Made by a program: the position numbers and the translations under genes. The notes under the pieces are model-generated. The model saw nothing but the letters and a program-made list of their open reading frames with translations, ran no database searches and was not told the DNA's origin. Shown here piece by piece: positions 34,763-43,018 of a DNA stretch of 64,000 bases. How positions within the stretch are numbered: the first letter of the stretch is position 1; every line of letters starts with the position of its first letter. This stretch comes from a virus: IMG/VR virus record IMGVR_UViG_3300048999_000173, positions 19,577-83,576 of that record; one strand, given 5' to 3'.

Positions 34763-36022
34763 ATGGGCGAGCTCCGCCCCATCGAGGACGACATCACCCA
34801 GGATCGCCAAGCAGCGCTCCTCACCAGCAGCGGCAACGGTCCGACCGTCGACAACGAGGAAGCCCTCCTCGCAGCCGAGTTCGGGCCCGCCGACGCCCGC
34901 GGCGTCTACGGTGCCCCCACCGAACCGCCGCCCGCAGCGCCCGAACCGGCGACGGACGACGGACCGCGCACCCTCGGCGGGAACACCGGCGGCCTCGAGG
35001 CCATGATCTCCGCCTACGAGGCGTGGCTCGGCACCGGTGAACCCAACGCCATCCAGGTGTGGTACCGCGAACGCAACGGCAACGCCTACTCCGGGAACTT
35101 CGCCTGGTGCGACGCCACCACCACCATCAGCGCGTACGCCAGCGACAACTACGAAGCGGTCTGCTTCGGCACCGACTACGCCTACACCGTCGCCCACGCC
35201 GCCCGCTTCAACGCCGCCAAGCAGTGGACGCCGATGAAGAACGGCATCCTCAAGTCCGGCATCCGCCGCGGCGACATCATCTTCTTCGACTGGGACGGCT
35301 CCAGCGAGATCGGCGCCATCGACCACGTCGGCATCGTCACCAGCGTCTCCACCGACGGCCAGTACGTGTACACGATCGAGGGCAACACCGCGAACGTGTG
35401 CGCCCGACGGGTCCGCGTGGTCCACGACATCGCCGGCTTCGGCCGCCCCAAGTACGCCACCCCCGGCGGCGTCACCGCCTCCACCCCGGCCCGATACCAG
35501 GTCACCATCAACGGCCTGGCCTACGGCTACGGCGCCTCCGGCGCCCACATCACGGCCGTCCGTGCCGCGCTCGCCAAGGACGGCTTCGGGAAGACCACCA
35601 GCAGTTCCTCCACCACCTGGTCGGACGCGGACACCAAGAACTACAGCGCCTTCCAGAAATCCCTGGGCCTCAAGGGCACCGCGCCGGGGCAGGACGCCGA
35701 CGGCGTCCCGGGCGCCTCCTCTCTGACCAAGCTCCTCGGGAAGCTGCCCGCCAAGCCCGCACCGAACGTCGTCTACGCGCCGTTCCCCGGCGAAGGCTTC
35801 TTCCACGCCGGCCGCCACAGTCCGCTCATCACCGCCATGGGCCGCCGCCTGGTGGCCCTCGGCTTCGGCAGGCACTACACCAGCGGGCCCGGCCCGAACT
35901 GGACCAACGCCGACCGCGCGAACGTCCGCGACTTCCAGCTGTCCCGCGACGACCTGAAGGGCGACGCCGACGGCTACCCGGGCCCGAAGACGTGGGCCGC
36001 CCTCAAGGTCCCCAAGATCTGA
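34763..36022 (+). CDS. Endolysin: CHAP domain plus two peptidoglycan-binding repeats (419 aa)
   Basis: Cuts the cell wall peptidoglycan at lysis. After a 70-residue leader, the CHAP domain has Cys116 (NFAWCDATTT), His188 (IDHVGIV) and the Glu/Asn at TIEGNT (206-208). Two C-terminal binding repeats follow (FQKSLGLKGTAPGQDADGVPG and FQLSRDDLKGDADGYPG). There is no export signal, so a holin is needed, and one follows directly. RBS AGGAGA lies 7 bp upstream. Confidence 0.88.
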   Translation: MGELRPIEDDITQDRQAALLTSSGNGPTVDNEEALLAAEFGPADARGVYGAPTEPPPAAPEPATDDGPRTLGGNTGGLEAMISAYEAWLGTGEPNAIQVWYRERNGNAYSGNFAWCDATTTISAYASDNYEAVCFGTDYAYTVAHAARFNAAKQWTPMKNGILKSGIRRGDIIFFDWDGSSEIGAIDHVGIVTSVSTDGQYVYTIEGNTANVCARRVRVVHDIAGFGRPKYATPGGVTASTPARYQVTINGLAYGYGASGAHITAVRAALAKDGFGKTTSSSSTTWSDADTKNYSAFQKSLGLKGTAPGQDADGVPGASSLTKLLGKLPAKPAPNVVYAPFPGEGFFHAGRHSPLITAMGRRLVALGFGRHYTSGPGPNWTNADRANVRDFQLSRDDLKGDADGYPGPKTWAALKVPKI

Positions 36023-36062
36023 CCACCCCCTCCACCCCCACCAACCACCAAGGAGGCCCGTC

Positions 36063-36434
36063 GTGGCCGCATCACCCGTCAAGATCTTCGGCAGAGAGCC
36101 GTCCGTCATCCTCGGCGCGTTCGCGATCGTCGTGCAGTTCGTGTCCGCGTTCGTCATCAACGTCTCCCAGGACACCCAGACCGCCATCAACGCGGCCGCG
36201 GCCGCGGTCATCGGCTTCGCGGTGGCCTACATGGTCAAGGACGAGGGCACCTTCGCCGCGTTCACCGGCCTCGGGCAGGCCGCGCTCGCGCTCGCGATGA
36301 ACATGGGCCTGCACTGGTCGGGCGACAAGCAGACCGCGTTCATGGCGCTGTTCACCATCGTCGGCCAGTTCTGGCTGGTCAGGGACCGGGTCACCGCACC
36401 CGTCTCGAAGGAACAGCTCCGGCTCGCTGCCTGA
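36063..36434 (+). CDS. Holin candidate (123 aa, about four membrane helices)
   Basis: GTG 36063 follows AAGGAGG. Hydrophobic segments are near residues 13-34, 41-58, 64-84 and 89-106, with a short charged C-terminus (RDRVTAPVSKEQLRLAA). Size and placement immediately after the endolysin fit a holin that releases it. The start PVKIFGREPSVILGAFA resembles predicted holins of Streptomyces phages. Confidence 0.75.
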   Translation: MAASPVKIFGREPSVILGAFAIVVQFVSAFVINVSQDTQTAINAAAAAVIGFAVAYMVKDEGTFAAFTGLGQAALALAMNMGLHWSGDKQTAFMALFTIVGQFWLVRDRVTAPVSKEQLRLAA

Positions 36435-36447
36435 CATGAGAATCCGA

Positions 36448-36483
36448 CTCGCTGGCGTCTGTCTGGCAGCAGCCGCCAGCGAG
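36448..36483 (+). terminator. Hairpin with 10-bp perfect stem after the holin
   Basis: CTCGCTGGCG (36448-36457) pairs with CGCCAGCGAG (36474-36483), between the holin stop and the next RBS. Terminator or attenuator in the lysis operon. Confidence 0.5.
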
Positions 36484-36507
36484 CCCCCACCCACAAGGAG
36501 CGGCACC

Positions 36508-36840
36508 GTGAACGAGCTCCTGGGCATCGACGTCGCGCAAGGCGGCGCCGTAGCCCTCGTCACGCTGGTCGTGCTGCTCATCTTCTTCGGCAAACTCGTC
36601 CCCCGCCGCATCGTCGACGACGTCCGCGCCGATCGCAACGACCGCATCGCCGAACTGGCGGCGGAGCGCGATACGTGGCGCAACGCCTACGTGGAGAGCG
36701 AGAAGGCGCACAGGCAGTCGCAGAACCAGGTCGACGAGCTGCTGGAACTGTCCCGAGCAGCCGACCACGTGCTGCGTTCGCTACGAGGGGAGGTGCCCGG
36801 GGATGCGATGGATAAGCCGGTTGCTGCACCGCCGTCCTAA
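36508..36840 (+). CDS. Small membrane protein with coiled coil (110 aa)
   Basis: GTG 36508 is chosen over ATG 36436 because AAGGAGC lies at 36496-36502, after the hairpin. One membrane segment (VALVTLVVLLIFFGKLV) is followed by a charged coiled coil (DRNDRIAELAAERDTWRNAY). Proteins of this type next to holins may be holin partners or spanin-like accessory factors. The following gene starts inside it. Confidence 0.6.
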   Translation: MNELLGIDVAQGGAVALVTLVVLLIFFGKLVPRRIVDDVRADRNDRIAELAAERDTWRNAYVESEKAHRQSQNQVDELLELSRAADHVLRSLRGEVPGDAMDKPVAAPPS

Positions 36841-37042
36841 GCCCACCCCCACGCGCCCGGAGAACGCCACGCCAGGGCAACAGGCCGCCGAGAAGGCCCT
36901 GTTCCGCGCCCAGAATGCCCGCCGGGAAGCCGAGTCGCGCGGGCCCGCCGTCACCGAGGTCGCCAGACGCCTCGCGCGTGAGCGACAGCAAAACCACTTC
37001 GCGGAGATGTTCCGCAACGCCCTGGAGGGAGGCCACCACTGA
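36803..37042 (+). CDS. Small basic/helical protein (79 aa)
   Basis: ATG 36803 overlaps the end of the previous gene in another frame; GGGGAGGTG precedes it. It starts MRWISRLLHRRPKPTPTRP and ends with a conserved-looking helix (ARERQQNHFAEMFRNAL). This layout is familiar from short lysis-region proteins of Streptomyces phages, with no assigned function. Its stop overlaps the next ATG. Confidence 0.55.
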   Translation: MRWISRLLHRRPKPTPTRPENATPGQQAAEKALFRAQNARREAESRGPAVTEVARRLARERQQNHFAEMFRNALEGGHH

Positions 37043-37389
37043 TGGACTGCGCACAAGTCGCCAACACAGCCGCATCAAGCCTGGTCGCCCTATGCAGCCT
37101 GGTCTTCGCTGCGGTGTACCACCGGAGAGCCCCCTGGAGATCGACTCCGGTGGGACGCCACCTCATGATCTTCACCCTGGCCATAGGCGCGCTAGGCGCC
37201 TACACCGTCATCGTCACGGCCTGGCCCGACGGCCCCGTCGCCACCGTGCTGCGCTTCGCCCGCACCCTGCTCCTCCTGCTGATCGCCGTCCTGGTCATGC
37301 AACGCACTCGCATGGTCGTCATCGCACAGCACCCCCACCCGGAACAGGGAACCCAACCTGACCGAACCGGTCCGCAAGAACTGGAGTGA
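37042..37389 (+). CDS. Membrane protein of the lysis region (115 aa)
   Basis: Coupled to the previous gene (ATGA-type overlap). It has three hydrophobic segments (about residues 9-25, 41-60 and 67-88) and a polar C-terminal tail. Two-holin arrangements occur in actinophages, so this could be a second holin or antiholin. It lacks the signature needed for a firm call. Confidence 0.55.
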   Translation: MDCAQVANTAASSLVALCSLVFAAVYHRRAPWRSTPVGRHLMIFTLAIGALGAYTVIVTAWPDGPVATVLRFARTLLLLLIAVLVMQRTRMVVIAQHPHPEQGTQPDRTGPQELE

Positions 37390-37395
37390 CACACC

Positions 37396-37833
37396 ATGGC
37401 CACCATCACCTTCAACGTAGCCCTCGGGCGGGCCTCCGCGCTGGCCGCACTGCCCGCCGCGAGCGACGCACTCATCCTGATCCCGCTGGAGTCCAGCGGG
37501 CTGGAGAGCGACGCGGTCCTGAAGGACAAGGACACCTTCGCCGACGTTGTCTCGGGCACCACCAACGAGCAGACCAGCGTCGGCCGCAAGACCCTGTCGG
37601 GCATCACGGTCACGGTCAACGACACCCTCGACCGCGTAGAAGTCGACGCCGCGGACGTGTCCTGGACGTCGCCGACCGGGAACCCCGTCGGAGCGGCGGT
37701 GATCGTCTACGACCCGGACGCCACCACCGGCACGGACGCCGATCTGATCCCCGTTACCAAGGCCGATGTGGTGTGGTCGCCGGACGGCACCACCTTCACC
37801 CTGGCCATCGCCGACTTCTTCCGGGCCAGCTAG
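37396..37833 (+). CDS. Beta-rich phage protein (145 aa)
   Basis: ATG 37396, 6 bp after the membrane protein. The product is almost entirely strand-forming (MATITFNVALGRASALAAL; GITVTVNDTLDRVEVDAADV), with the look of a small Ig- or jelly-roll-like virion protein. It opens a second fibre block after the lysis genes. No family recognised. Confidence 0.6.
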   Translation: MATITFNVALGRASALAALPAASDALILIPLESSGLESDAVLKDKDTFADVVSGTTNEQTSVGRKTLSGITVTVNDTLDRVEVDAADVSWTSPTGNPVGAAVIVYDPDATTGTDADLIPVTKADVVWSPDGTTFTLAIADFFRAS

Positions 37834-37844
37834 GCCCAACCGCC

Positions 37845-39089
37845 GTGACGACCTTCACCGACGACTTCAACAGGGCCAACTCCACCGACCTGGGGGCCAA
37901 CTGGGTTGAGGTGTCCGGCGACTGGTCGATCGTCTCGAACCAACTCTCCCCGGGCGCGGCGGGCGGCACGATCATCCTGCGTGCCACCGGTGCGATGGCC
38001 AGCAGCGACCACTTCGCGCAGGTCACGATCGCCGCAACAACGTCGGCGTCCCAAGGTGTGTGGTGCCGCGGCAACAGCAACATCAGCCAGGGCTACCTGC
38101 TGCGCAACAACGGCACCTCGTGGGACCTGTTCTCCGTCGTCGGCGCATCCTTCGTCGTCATCGGCACCTACACGGCAGCAGCAGCACCAGGCGACGTGGC
38201 GAAGATCCAGGCCGTCGGAAGCCTCATCAAGGGGTTCATCAACGGGATCGAACGGATCAGCGTCACGAACACTGCCGTCACGGCAGGCACCAGCGTCGGG
38301 ATTCGCTCCGACTCGGCCGGCGCCGTCAAGTACGACAACTTCTCCGCCGGAGACGTCACCGCAGGAGCGACCCTCGGCACCGCCAGCAGCACCGAGACCG
38401 CCCAACCGCTTACCGGCGCGAAGGCGGACACGCTCAACACTGCCACGGAAACTGACGCCGCGCAGGGCCTCACCGGATCCAAGGCAAGCACCCTCGGCAC
38501 CGCCAGCGCCTCCGAATCTGCCCAGCCGCTCACAGGCTCCAAGGCGGCCACGCTCGCCGCCGCCGGAGAAACGGAGGCTGCGCAGCCCCTCACCGGCGCC
38601 AAGTCCGCAGCCCTCGCCCCGGCTGTCGAGCACGACGCGGCGCAGGACGTCGCCGGGGGCAAGACGGCCACCCTCGACGTCGCCGGTACCACCGAAACCG
38701 CTCAGCCCCTCACCGGAACCAAGACGACCGGTCTCGCGCCAGCCGGCGAACAGGACACCGCCCAGGGCCCCGTTGGGGCGAAGACGGCCACGCTCGACGT
38801 TGCGACCTCCGTCGAAGCCGCGCAACCTCTCACCGGGTTCGTCCCTGAGGTGCTCGGGACGGCCACTGATGTTGAGACGGCCCTGCCGCTCACCGGCTCC
38901 AAGACCGCCGCACTCGGGACCGCAGTCGAAGCCGACACAGCGCACCCCCTCACCACACCGTCCACCACCATCCCCAGCCCGGAACGCACGTACAAGATCC
39001 CGGCCGAGCCCCGGCGTCTCGCCGTGGCCGCCGAGAACCGGCGATACGCCGTGCCTGCCGAGCACCGCACCCTGATCGTTCGGAGGTAG
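37845..39089 (+). CDS. Fibre/adhesin-like protein with ten 20-residue repeats (414 aa)
   Basis: GTG 37845. Residues 1-172 form a LamG/concanavalin-like beta-sandwich (FTDDFNRANSTDLGANW; VKYDNFSAGDV near its end), often carbohydrate-binding. Residues about 176-375 are ten tandem repeats of about 20 residues with consensus TLGTAxETExAQPLTGxKxA. The C-terminal 40 residues (RTYKIPAEPRRLAVAAE) are basic. The repeats would make an extended rod between head-group and attachment end. The fibre-adaptor gene that follows supports a virion role. Confidence 0.7.
   Translation: MTTFTDDFNRANSTDLGANWVEVSGDWSIVSNQLSPGAAGGTIILRATGAMASSDHFAQVTIAATTSASQGVWCRGNSNISQGYLLRNNGTSWDLFSVVGASFVVIGTYTAAAAPGDVAKIQAVGSLIKGFINGIERISVTNTAVTAGTSVGIRSDSAGAVKYDNFSAGDVTAGATLGTASSTETAQPLTGAKADTLNTATETDAAQGLTGSKASTLGTASASESAQPLTGSKAATLAAAGETEAAQPLTGAKSAALAPAVEHDAAQDVAGGKTATLDVAGTTETAQPLTGTKTTGLAPAGEQDTAQGPVGAKTATLDVATSVEAAQPLTGFVPEVLGTATDVETALPLTGSKTAALGTAVEADTAHPLTTPSTTIPSPERTYKIPAEPRRLAVAAENRRYAVPAEHRTLIVRR
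38370..38970 (+). repeat. Ten imperfect 60-bp coding repeats
   Basis: Each unit encodes about 20 residues centred on AQPLTG. Copies keep register with few length changes, but differ in sequence (for example AQPLTG, AQGLTG, AQDVAG, AQGPVG), so they are old or under diversifying change. Confidence 0.75.
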
Positions 39090-39094
39090 TCCGC

Positions 39095-39409
39095 GTGTCC
39101 GACTTCGTCGTGGTCCGCGTGGCCAACAACTACGTCAAGAGCTACATCAAGGACCCCACAGCACGGCTGGACTACACCTGGGACTGGGCGAAGTGGCTGG
39201 ACGATATCGACGACACCATCGGCACCGCGACCGTCGCGCTGCCCGAGGGCCTCACGGCCGTTGGGGACCCCGTCGTGAACGGCGCTTTCGTCACCCAGGT
39301 GGTTGAGGACGGGGACCTCGGAAGCGTCTACAGGATGATCTGCCACATCACCACGGAGGGCGGACGTGTCGACCAGCGGTCGATCTACCTGACGATCGGC
39401 GACCGCTGA
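39095..39409 (+). CDS. Phage fibre-tail adaptor-like protein (104 aa)
   Basis: GTG 39095, 5 bp after the fibre gene. The product contains YIKDPTARLDYTWDWAKWLD and DTIGTATVALPEGLTAVGD, a pattern I associate with fibre-tail adaptor proteins in Streptomyces phages. It is strand-rich and would form the joint holding the preceding fibre on the virion. It closes the structural block. Confidence 0.65.
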   Translation: MSDFVVVRVANNYVKSYIKDPTARLDYTWDWAKWLDDIDDTIGTATVALPEGLTAVGDPVVNGAFVTQVVEDGDLGSVYRMICHITTEGGRVDQRSIYLTIGDR

Positions 39410-39444
39410 CCGGCAGCGGGCCCGGGCGTACGTACGATGGCCGC

Positions 39445-39609
39445 ATGACCAGCACTTCACCGATGCCCGTCCCGCCCGCGCCGGTGTGCTCGCCCGCCCA
39501 GGTCGGCCCGTGCACGGGCTGCGGGTACCCCACCCACCGCTACGGGCCCGGCGGCTGCCCGCTCTGTGTGGTGTGCCTCTCCGCCCTGGAGACGGCGCGC
39601 GGCAAGTAG
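39445..39609 (+). CDS. Very small zinc-ribbon-like protein (54 aa)
   Basis: ATG 39445 to TAG 39607. Two CxxC pairs frame a short loop (CTGCGYPTHRYG and CPLCVVC), the pattern of a zinc ribbon. ATG 39437 is out of this frame. There is no strong RBS, and the gene could be missed by length filters. It is the last rightward gene before the reverse-strand pair. Confidence 0.45.
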   Translation: MTSTSPMPVPPAPVCSPAQVGPCTGCGYPTHRYGPGGCPLCVVCLSALETARGK

Positions 39610-39645
39610 GCGGCGGAGTGCCGTTGTAAGTGCGGCGGCGTAGCG

Positions 39646-39885
39646 CTACTTCTTGGTGGCCGCCCGGGTGCTGCGGATGATGGCCAGGCAGTCCGGGCAC
39701 CACCGTTCGCCCGGCTTGTCCAGACTCAACGGCACATCCTGCTTCGGCGGCGGGAAAACGATGCCGTCAGTGGTGGAGCAGGCGATGCCCTGGAACTCCT
39801 CCGAGACTCGGCCGACGGGCTTGTGCCAGACGATCGACTCCTCCCAGACGGTTGCTCCTTGGGCGCGTTCGCGTGTTGCCAGCAT
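39646..39885 (-). CDS. Small hypothetical protein with CxxC (79 aa)
   Basis: Read leftward from ATG 39885, with AAGGA 5 bp upstream. It ends in ERWCPDCLAIIRSTRAATKK; a further Cys lies at GIACSTTDG, so one metal site is possible. It lies 11 bp after the next gene upstream on the same strand, forming a two-gene operon facing the structural genes. Function unknown. Confidence 0.55.
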   Translation of the reverse strand: MLATRERAQGATVWEESIVWHKPVGRVSEEFQGIACSTTDGIVFPPPKQDVPLSLDKPGERWCPDCLAIIRSTRAATKK

Positions 39886-39896
39886 GGTCGGTGTCC

Positions 39897-40418
39897 TTAC
39901 TTCTTGGGAGCCCGCCTCTTTGGACGCGGGGTGCTCAGCAAGTCGGCCAGGTGGTGTGCAGAGTCGGAGGCGTCGTTGATTCCCTGCGGGTCGACAGGAC
40001 CGGTTTTCTCCGTACGGTCGATGGCGGTGAAGAACGTCTGAACGAGGTCGTCAGGCATCCGGTACCCAACCACCTTGCCGAACCCCGGCCCCTGCGCCTC
40101 GATGGGGGCGGGCATGTTCTCCGGCCACAGGCCGCGCATGAACCCGCGCTGGAGTGCCCGGCTCAACGCTGCACTGTGGCCGCGAAGGCTGGAGTTCTCG
40201 TCGTTGCGCAGTTCCTCAGCAGGAACGTAGCCGTCGCGGATCACGGCCTCCCTGACGATGCGGCGCGCACGGGCAGGGAGGGATCGGTAGTAGTCCTCGG
40301 CTCGCTCCACGGTCCACGCGGTGTCCATCTCGACGTCGGCCGTGTGTTCGGCCAGGAGGGCGAGCAGCTTGGCCTGGAAGTCTCCGGTGGGTTGGTCGAT
40401 GGTGACGGTGATTCGCAT
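39897..40418 (-). CDS. Hypothetical protein opening a reverse-strand operon (173 aa)
   Basis: Starts at ATG 40418 after GGAGAG. The first 30 residues are strand-forming (MRITVTIDQPTGDFQAKLLA), followed by a helical domain (AEDYYRSLPARARRIVREAV) that could be DNA-binding, and a basic C-terminus. The gene faces away from the structural genes behind an unusually low-GC upstream region, as lysogenic or accessory genes often do. No family recognised. Confidence 0.6.
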   Translation of the reverse strand: MRITVTIDQPTGDFQAKLLALLAEHTADVEMDTAWTVERAEDYYRSLPARARRIVREAVIRDGYVPAEELRNDENSSLRGHSAALSRALQRGFMRGLWPENMPAPIEAQGPGFGKVVGYRMPDDLVQTFFTAIDRTEKTGPVDPQGINDASDSAHHLADLLSTPRPKRRAPKK

Positions 40419-40589
40419 ACGGCTCTCCGTAGCAACAGACGTGAATAGATGTGTAACTTACGAGTAGAGCGTCCTGTAGTCCGTCTCGTTAGTCAACCGT
40501 CTATCCACTTCTATCGCATGACGGGGGATCACCTGCTCTGGTTTTGGATAAGCTCACATATGGCTTGTGATCACCGGTAGAATTTGACC
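40419..40589. promoter_or_regulatory. Low-GC divergent promoter region
   Basis: This is the most AT-rich stretch of the window. It separates the leftward pair from the rightward DUF6221-like gene. GATCACC occurs at 40527-40533 and 40569-40575. A -10-like TAGAAT (40578-40583) ends 7 bp before ATG 40590, so the rightward mRNA could be leaderless. Operator sites for a repressor are plausible. Confidence 0.5.
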
Positions 40590-40997
40590 ATGACTCAGAC
40601 CGCCGACGACCTGGTGCAGTTTCTGCATGTCCGACTCGAAGAAGAAGAGCAACTCGCGCAGGCGGCAACGCCGGGCCCGTGGAAGCAGAACGGCATCGGC
40701 GAATACGGATGGACGGTCAGCTTCAGTCGACCGGGCTCCGGGGTAGAGACCGAGGACAGCGGCCAGGGGCGCGCCGACGCCGACTACATCGCCGCGCACG
40801 CCCCCGAGCGCGCCCTGCGGGAGATCGCCTTCAAGATGAGCCTCCTGACCGAGTACACCAAGGAGGAGTGGGTGATGAAGCAGGGGCACCGCAGCGGATG
40901 GACTGAGGGCGGCCAGTCCGTACGCGACCTCCTCATCAAGGAGTGGGCCTCCGCCTACGACGCCCACCCCGAGTACCGCCAGGAGTGGCGGCCGTGA
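40590..40997 (+). CDS. DUF6221-like protein (135 aa)
   Basis: ATG 40590 preferred over TTG 40584. The pattern ADDLVQFLHVRLEEEEQLAQ, then IAAHAPERALREIAFKMSLL, and a C-terminal YDAHPEYRQEWRP, recalls the DUF6221 family of actinobacterial proteins with unknown function. A second member of this type is at 50715. The stop overlaps the integrase start (GTGA), so the two are coupled. Confidence 0.6.
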   Translation: MTQTADDLVQFLHVRLEEEEQLAQAATPGPWKQNGIGEYGWTVSFSRPGSGVETEDSGQGRADADYIAAHAPERALREIAFKMSLLTEYTKEEWVMKQGHRSGWTEGGQSVRDLLIKEWASAYDAHPEYRQEWRP

Positions 40998-42025
40998 GCG
41001 CTGACAACCTGCCCGCCAGACCCGCCGAACGCCCGCTCCTGCCCGCAGAGTTCGACGACGAGCTGCGCGCGCGCCTCGCCGCCCTCGACTCCGCCTCCGA
41101 CGAACACGCCGCCGACCAACGCCCCGACAACACCACCCGCGCCTACGCCGGAGACTGGAAGACCTGGGAAGCCTTCTGCACCCAACTCCAGATCCCCCCA
41201 ACGGCTGCCACCCGCGGCACGCTGCGCGCGTTCGTCGACTACCTGTGGAACCGGGAGAAGCGCGCCTACACCACCATCGACCGCAAACTCGCCGGGCTCG
41301 TCGTCACCCTCCGGCGGCCGCCGTACAACGTCCTCGTCGACCCCGACGCCACCCGCGCCGCCCGGGAACTGCTGAAGGACTACCGCAAGAAGGCCGACGC
41401 GGCAGAGGAGCCCGCGCGCGGCCGCGGCAAAGCCCCCGCCATGCGCCTGGTCGACCTGAGGCTCATCGTCTCCAAGTGCGACACCGACATCTTCGGCCTC
41501 CGCGACCGCGCGATGATCCTGCTCGGGTTCTCCATCGCCGCACGCCGCGCCGAGTTGGCCGGGCTCCGGCTGCGGAACATCCGCGACGACGACAACGGCC
41601 TCCTGGTCGACGTCCGCGTCTCCAAGACCGAACCCCGCACGGTGGCTGTGCCGTACGGGCAGCATGCGGCCACCTGCCCCGTGAAGGCGTGGCAGGCCTG
41701 GCGAGACGCCGCGCAGATCGCCGACCCGGACCGGCACGCCTTCCGCCGTATCCACCACACCGGCTCCGTACAGCCCCAGGGTCTCACCCCGCAGCGCGCC
41801 GGCGACCTCATCACCGCCGCCGGGCTGCGCGCAGGGTTCGAGGAACTCTTCACAGGGCACTCCGTGCGCTCCGGCATGGCCACCGAGGCACGCCGTGCAG
41901 GGAAGGACCGCAAGGCCATCGCCGCGGTCACCGGGCACGCGGACGGCTCCAAGGTCCTGGACGGCTACATGCGGATCGTCGACCAGTGGAGCGAGCAGGA
42001 CAACGCCCTCATCGGTCTCATGTAG
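40994..42025 (+). CDS. int: Tyrosine recombinase / integrase (343 aa)
   Basis: Catalyses site-specific recombination through a phosphotyrosine. The active-site set is complete: Arg184 (AARRAEL), His289-x-x-Arg292 (GHSVRSG), His315 (TGHADG) and Tyr325 (LDGYMR). The N-terminal SAM-like core-binding domain spans residues about 15-125 (TTRAYAGDWKTWEAFCTQL). GTG 40994 overlaps the previous stop. In a phage-plasmid it could integrate the element or resolve multimers. It converges with, and overlaps by 8 bp, the PIN-domain gene. Confidence 0.88.
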   Translation: MSADNLPARPAERPLLPAEFDDELRARLAALDSASDEHAADQRPDNTTRAYAGDWKTWEAFCTQLQIPPTAATRGTLRAFVDYLWNREKRAYTTIDRKLAGLVVTLRRPPYNVLVDPDATRAARELLKDYRKKADAAEEPARGRGKAPAMRLVDLRLIVSKCDTDIFGLRDRAMILLGFSIAARRAELAGLRLRNIRDDDNGLLVDVRVSKTEPRTVAVPYGQHAATCPVKAWQAWRDAAQIADPDRHAFRRIHHTGSVQPQGLTPQRAGDLITAAGLRAGFEELFTGHSVRSGMATEARRAGKDRKAIAAVTGHADGSKVLDGYMRIVDQWSEQDNALIGLM

Positions 42026-42974
42026 CAGGCGCTGCCTCACCGTTGGCGGCTTGCCTGGCCCGGCGCTGCGCCCGCACCCCGGTACCCGGCTTGTCCTGGG
42101 CGTCCCAGTCCGGCTCCGGTCCTGGGTCCTTCGTCGCGACCTTCGTGACGGTCAGGCCGACCGCGCAGCCGCGGGTGTGCTGGCTGGTGTCGCACGTCAG
42201 CAGCCGCACCCGACTCCCGGAAAGGGCCTGGATCGCGACGGCCCGGTCAATGACCTCGTCGTCGGCAAGGGGGAGGCGGATGTGGCCGGGCTGGTCCAGG
42301 ACGATCTCCATGCTGAGCTGGCCCCGCCACAGGGCAGGCTCGCCGTCCATGTCCGCGTACCGCAGGACCCCAGACGTCTTCCCGTTGAGAGTGCCGTCCA
42401 GAAGACCCAGCGTGTGGCCCGCACGCCAGCGGGACCGCTGCTTACCCGCCTCCTTCATCCCGTCAAGCTCGTCGACGACCACGATGGGGAACACCAGACG
42501 GATGTGCTCGGCCGGCGGCAGGCTGAGGATCTGGTGCAGGTCGGCGTCGGCCAGCATGGCGGGGTTCTGAACGTAGAAGCTGGAGTCCGCTACGACCAGC
42601 CACTCCCTCCCGTCCCACCGCGTCGACTGCTCCCTCAGGAAAGTGACCGCCGCGGACAGGGCACCGACCCGGTCCTCCAGTTCCTGGCTGACGAGCAGGT
42701 TCACCAGCCGCTGCTGCGAGGAGCCGGCCAGATGCCCGACGCCGTCCAGGAGTGTGTCATGACGCCTGGTCAGCACCAGGGTGGTCAGATCCTCCTGGCT
42801 GACCATGTTCCGCAACCGCCTCGTGGACAGCTGCGCCCACTCCAGGTAGTTCAGCAGACGGTCGTACGCAGTCCCAGAGCCGCCGCCCTGAGCGTTCATC
42901 GCTTCCGAGTGCACGGTCTGAAGAACCTGGAGGAGGTCGTCCCTGTTGATCCCTGGACGGGGCGTGATGAGCAT
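42018..42974 (-). CDS. PIN-domain protein (318 aa)
   Basis: Starts at ATG 42974; the open frame extending further upstream is a shadow of the next gene. The PIN nuclease landmarks are visible: Asp130 (VVADSSFYVQ), VVVDELDGMKEAG (about 165-177), DDEVIDRAVAIQA (238-250) and LLTCDTSQ (Asp262). The first 120 residues are helical. PIN enzymes cut RNA as toxins or in RNA processing. No antitoxin gene is next to it, so a PhoH-type stand-alone PIN role or phage-defence function is also possible. Confidence 0.72.
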   Translation of the reverse strand: MLITPRPGINRDDLLQVLQTVHSEAMNAQGGGSGTAYDRLLNYLEWAQLSTRRLRNMVSQEDLTTLVLTRRHDTLLDGVGHLAGSSQQRLVNLLVSQELEDRVGALSAAVTFLREQSTRWDGREWLVVADSSFYVQNPAMLADADLHQILSLPPAEHIRLVFPIVVVDELDGMKEAGKQRSRWRAGHTLGLLDGTLNGKTSGVLRYADMDGEPALWRGQLSMEIVLDQPGHIRLPLADDEVIDRAVAIQALSGSRVRLLTCDTSQHTRGCAVGLTVTKVATKDPGPEPDWDAQDKPGTGVRAQRRARQAANGEAAPAT

Positions 42975-43018
42975 GGGCTGATCCTGCCAGGCAGCGCTGA
43001 CAGAGGAACCCGACTTAC

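Noticed and set aside
34307-36211. 634-codon reverse open frame across the peptidase and endolysin genes
   Set aside because: Antisense shadow of two genes with clear catalytic motifs.
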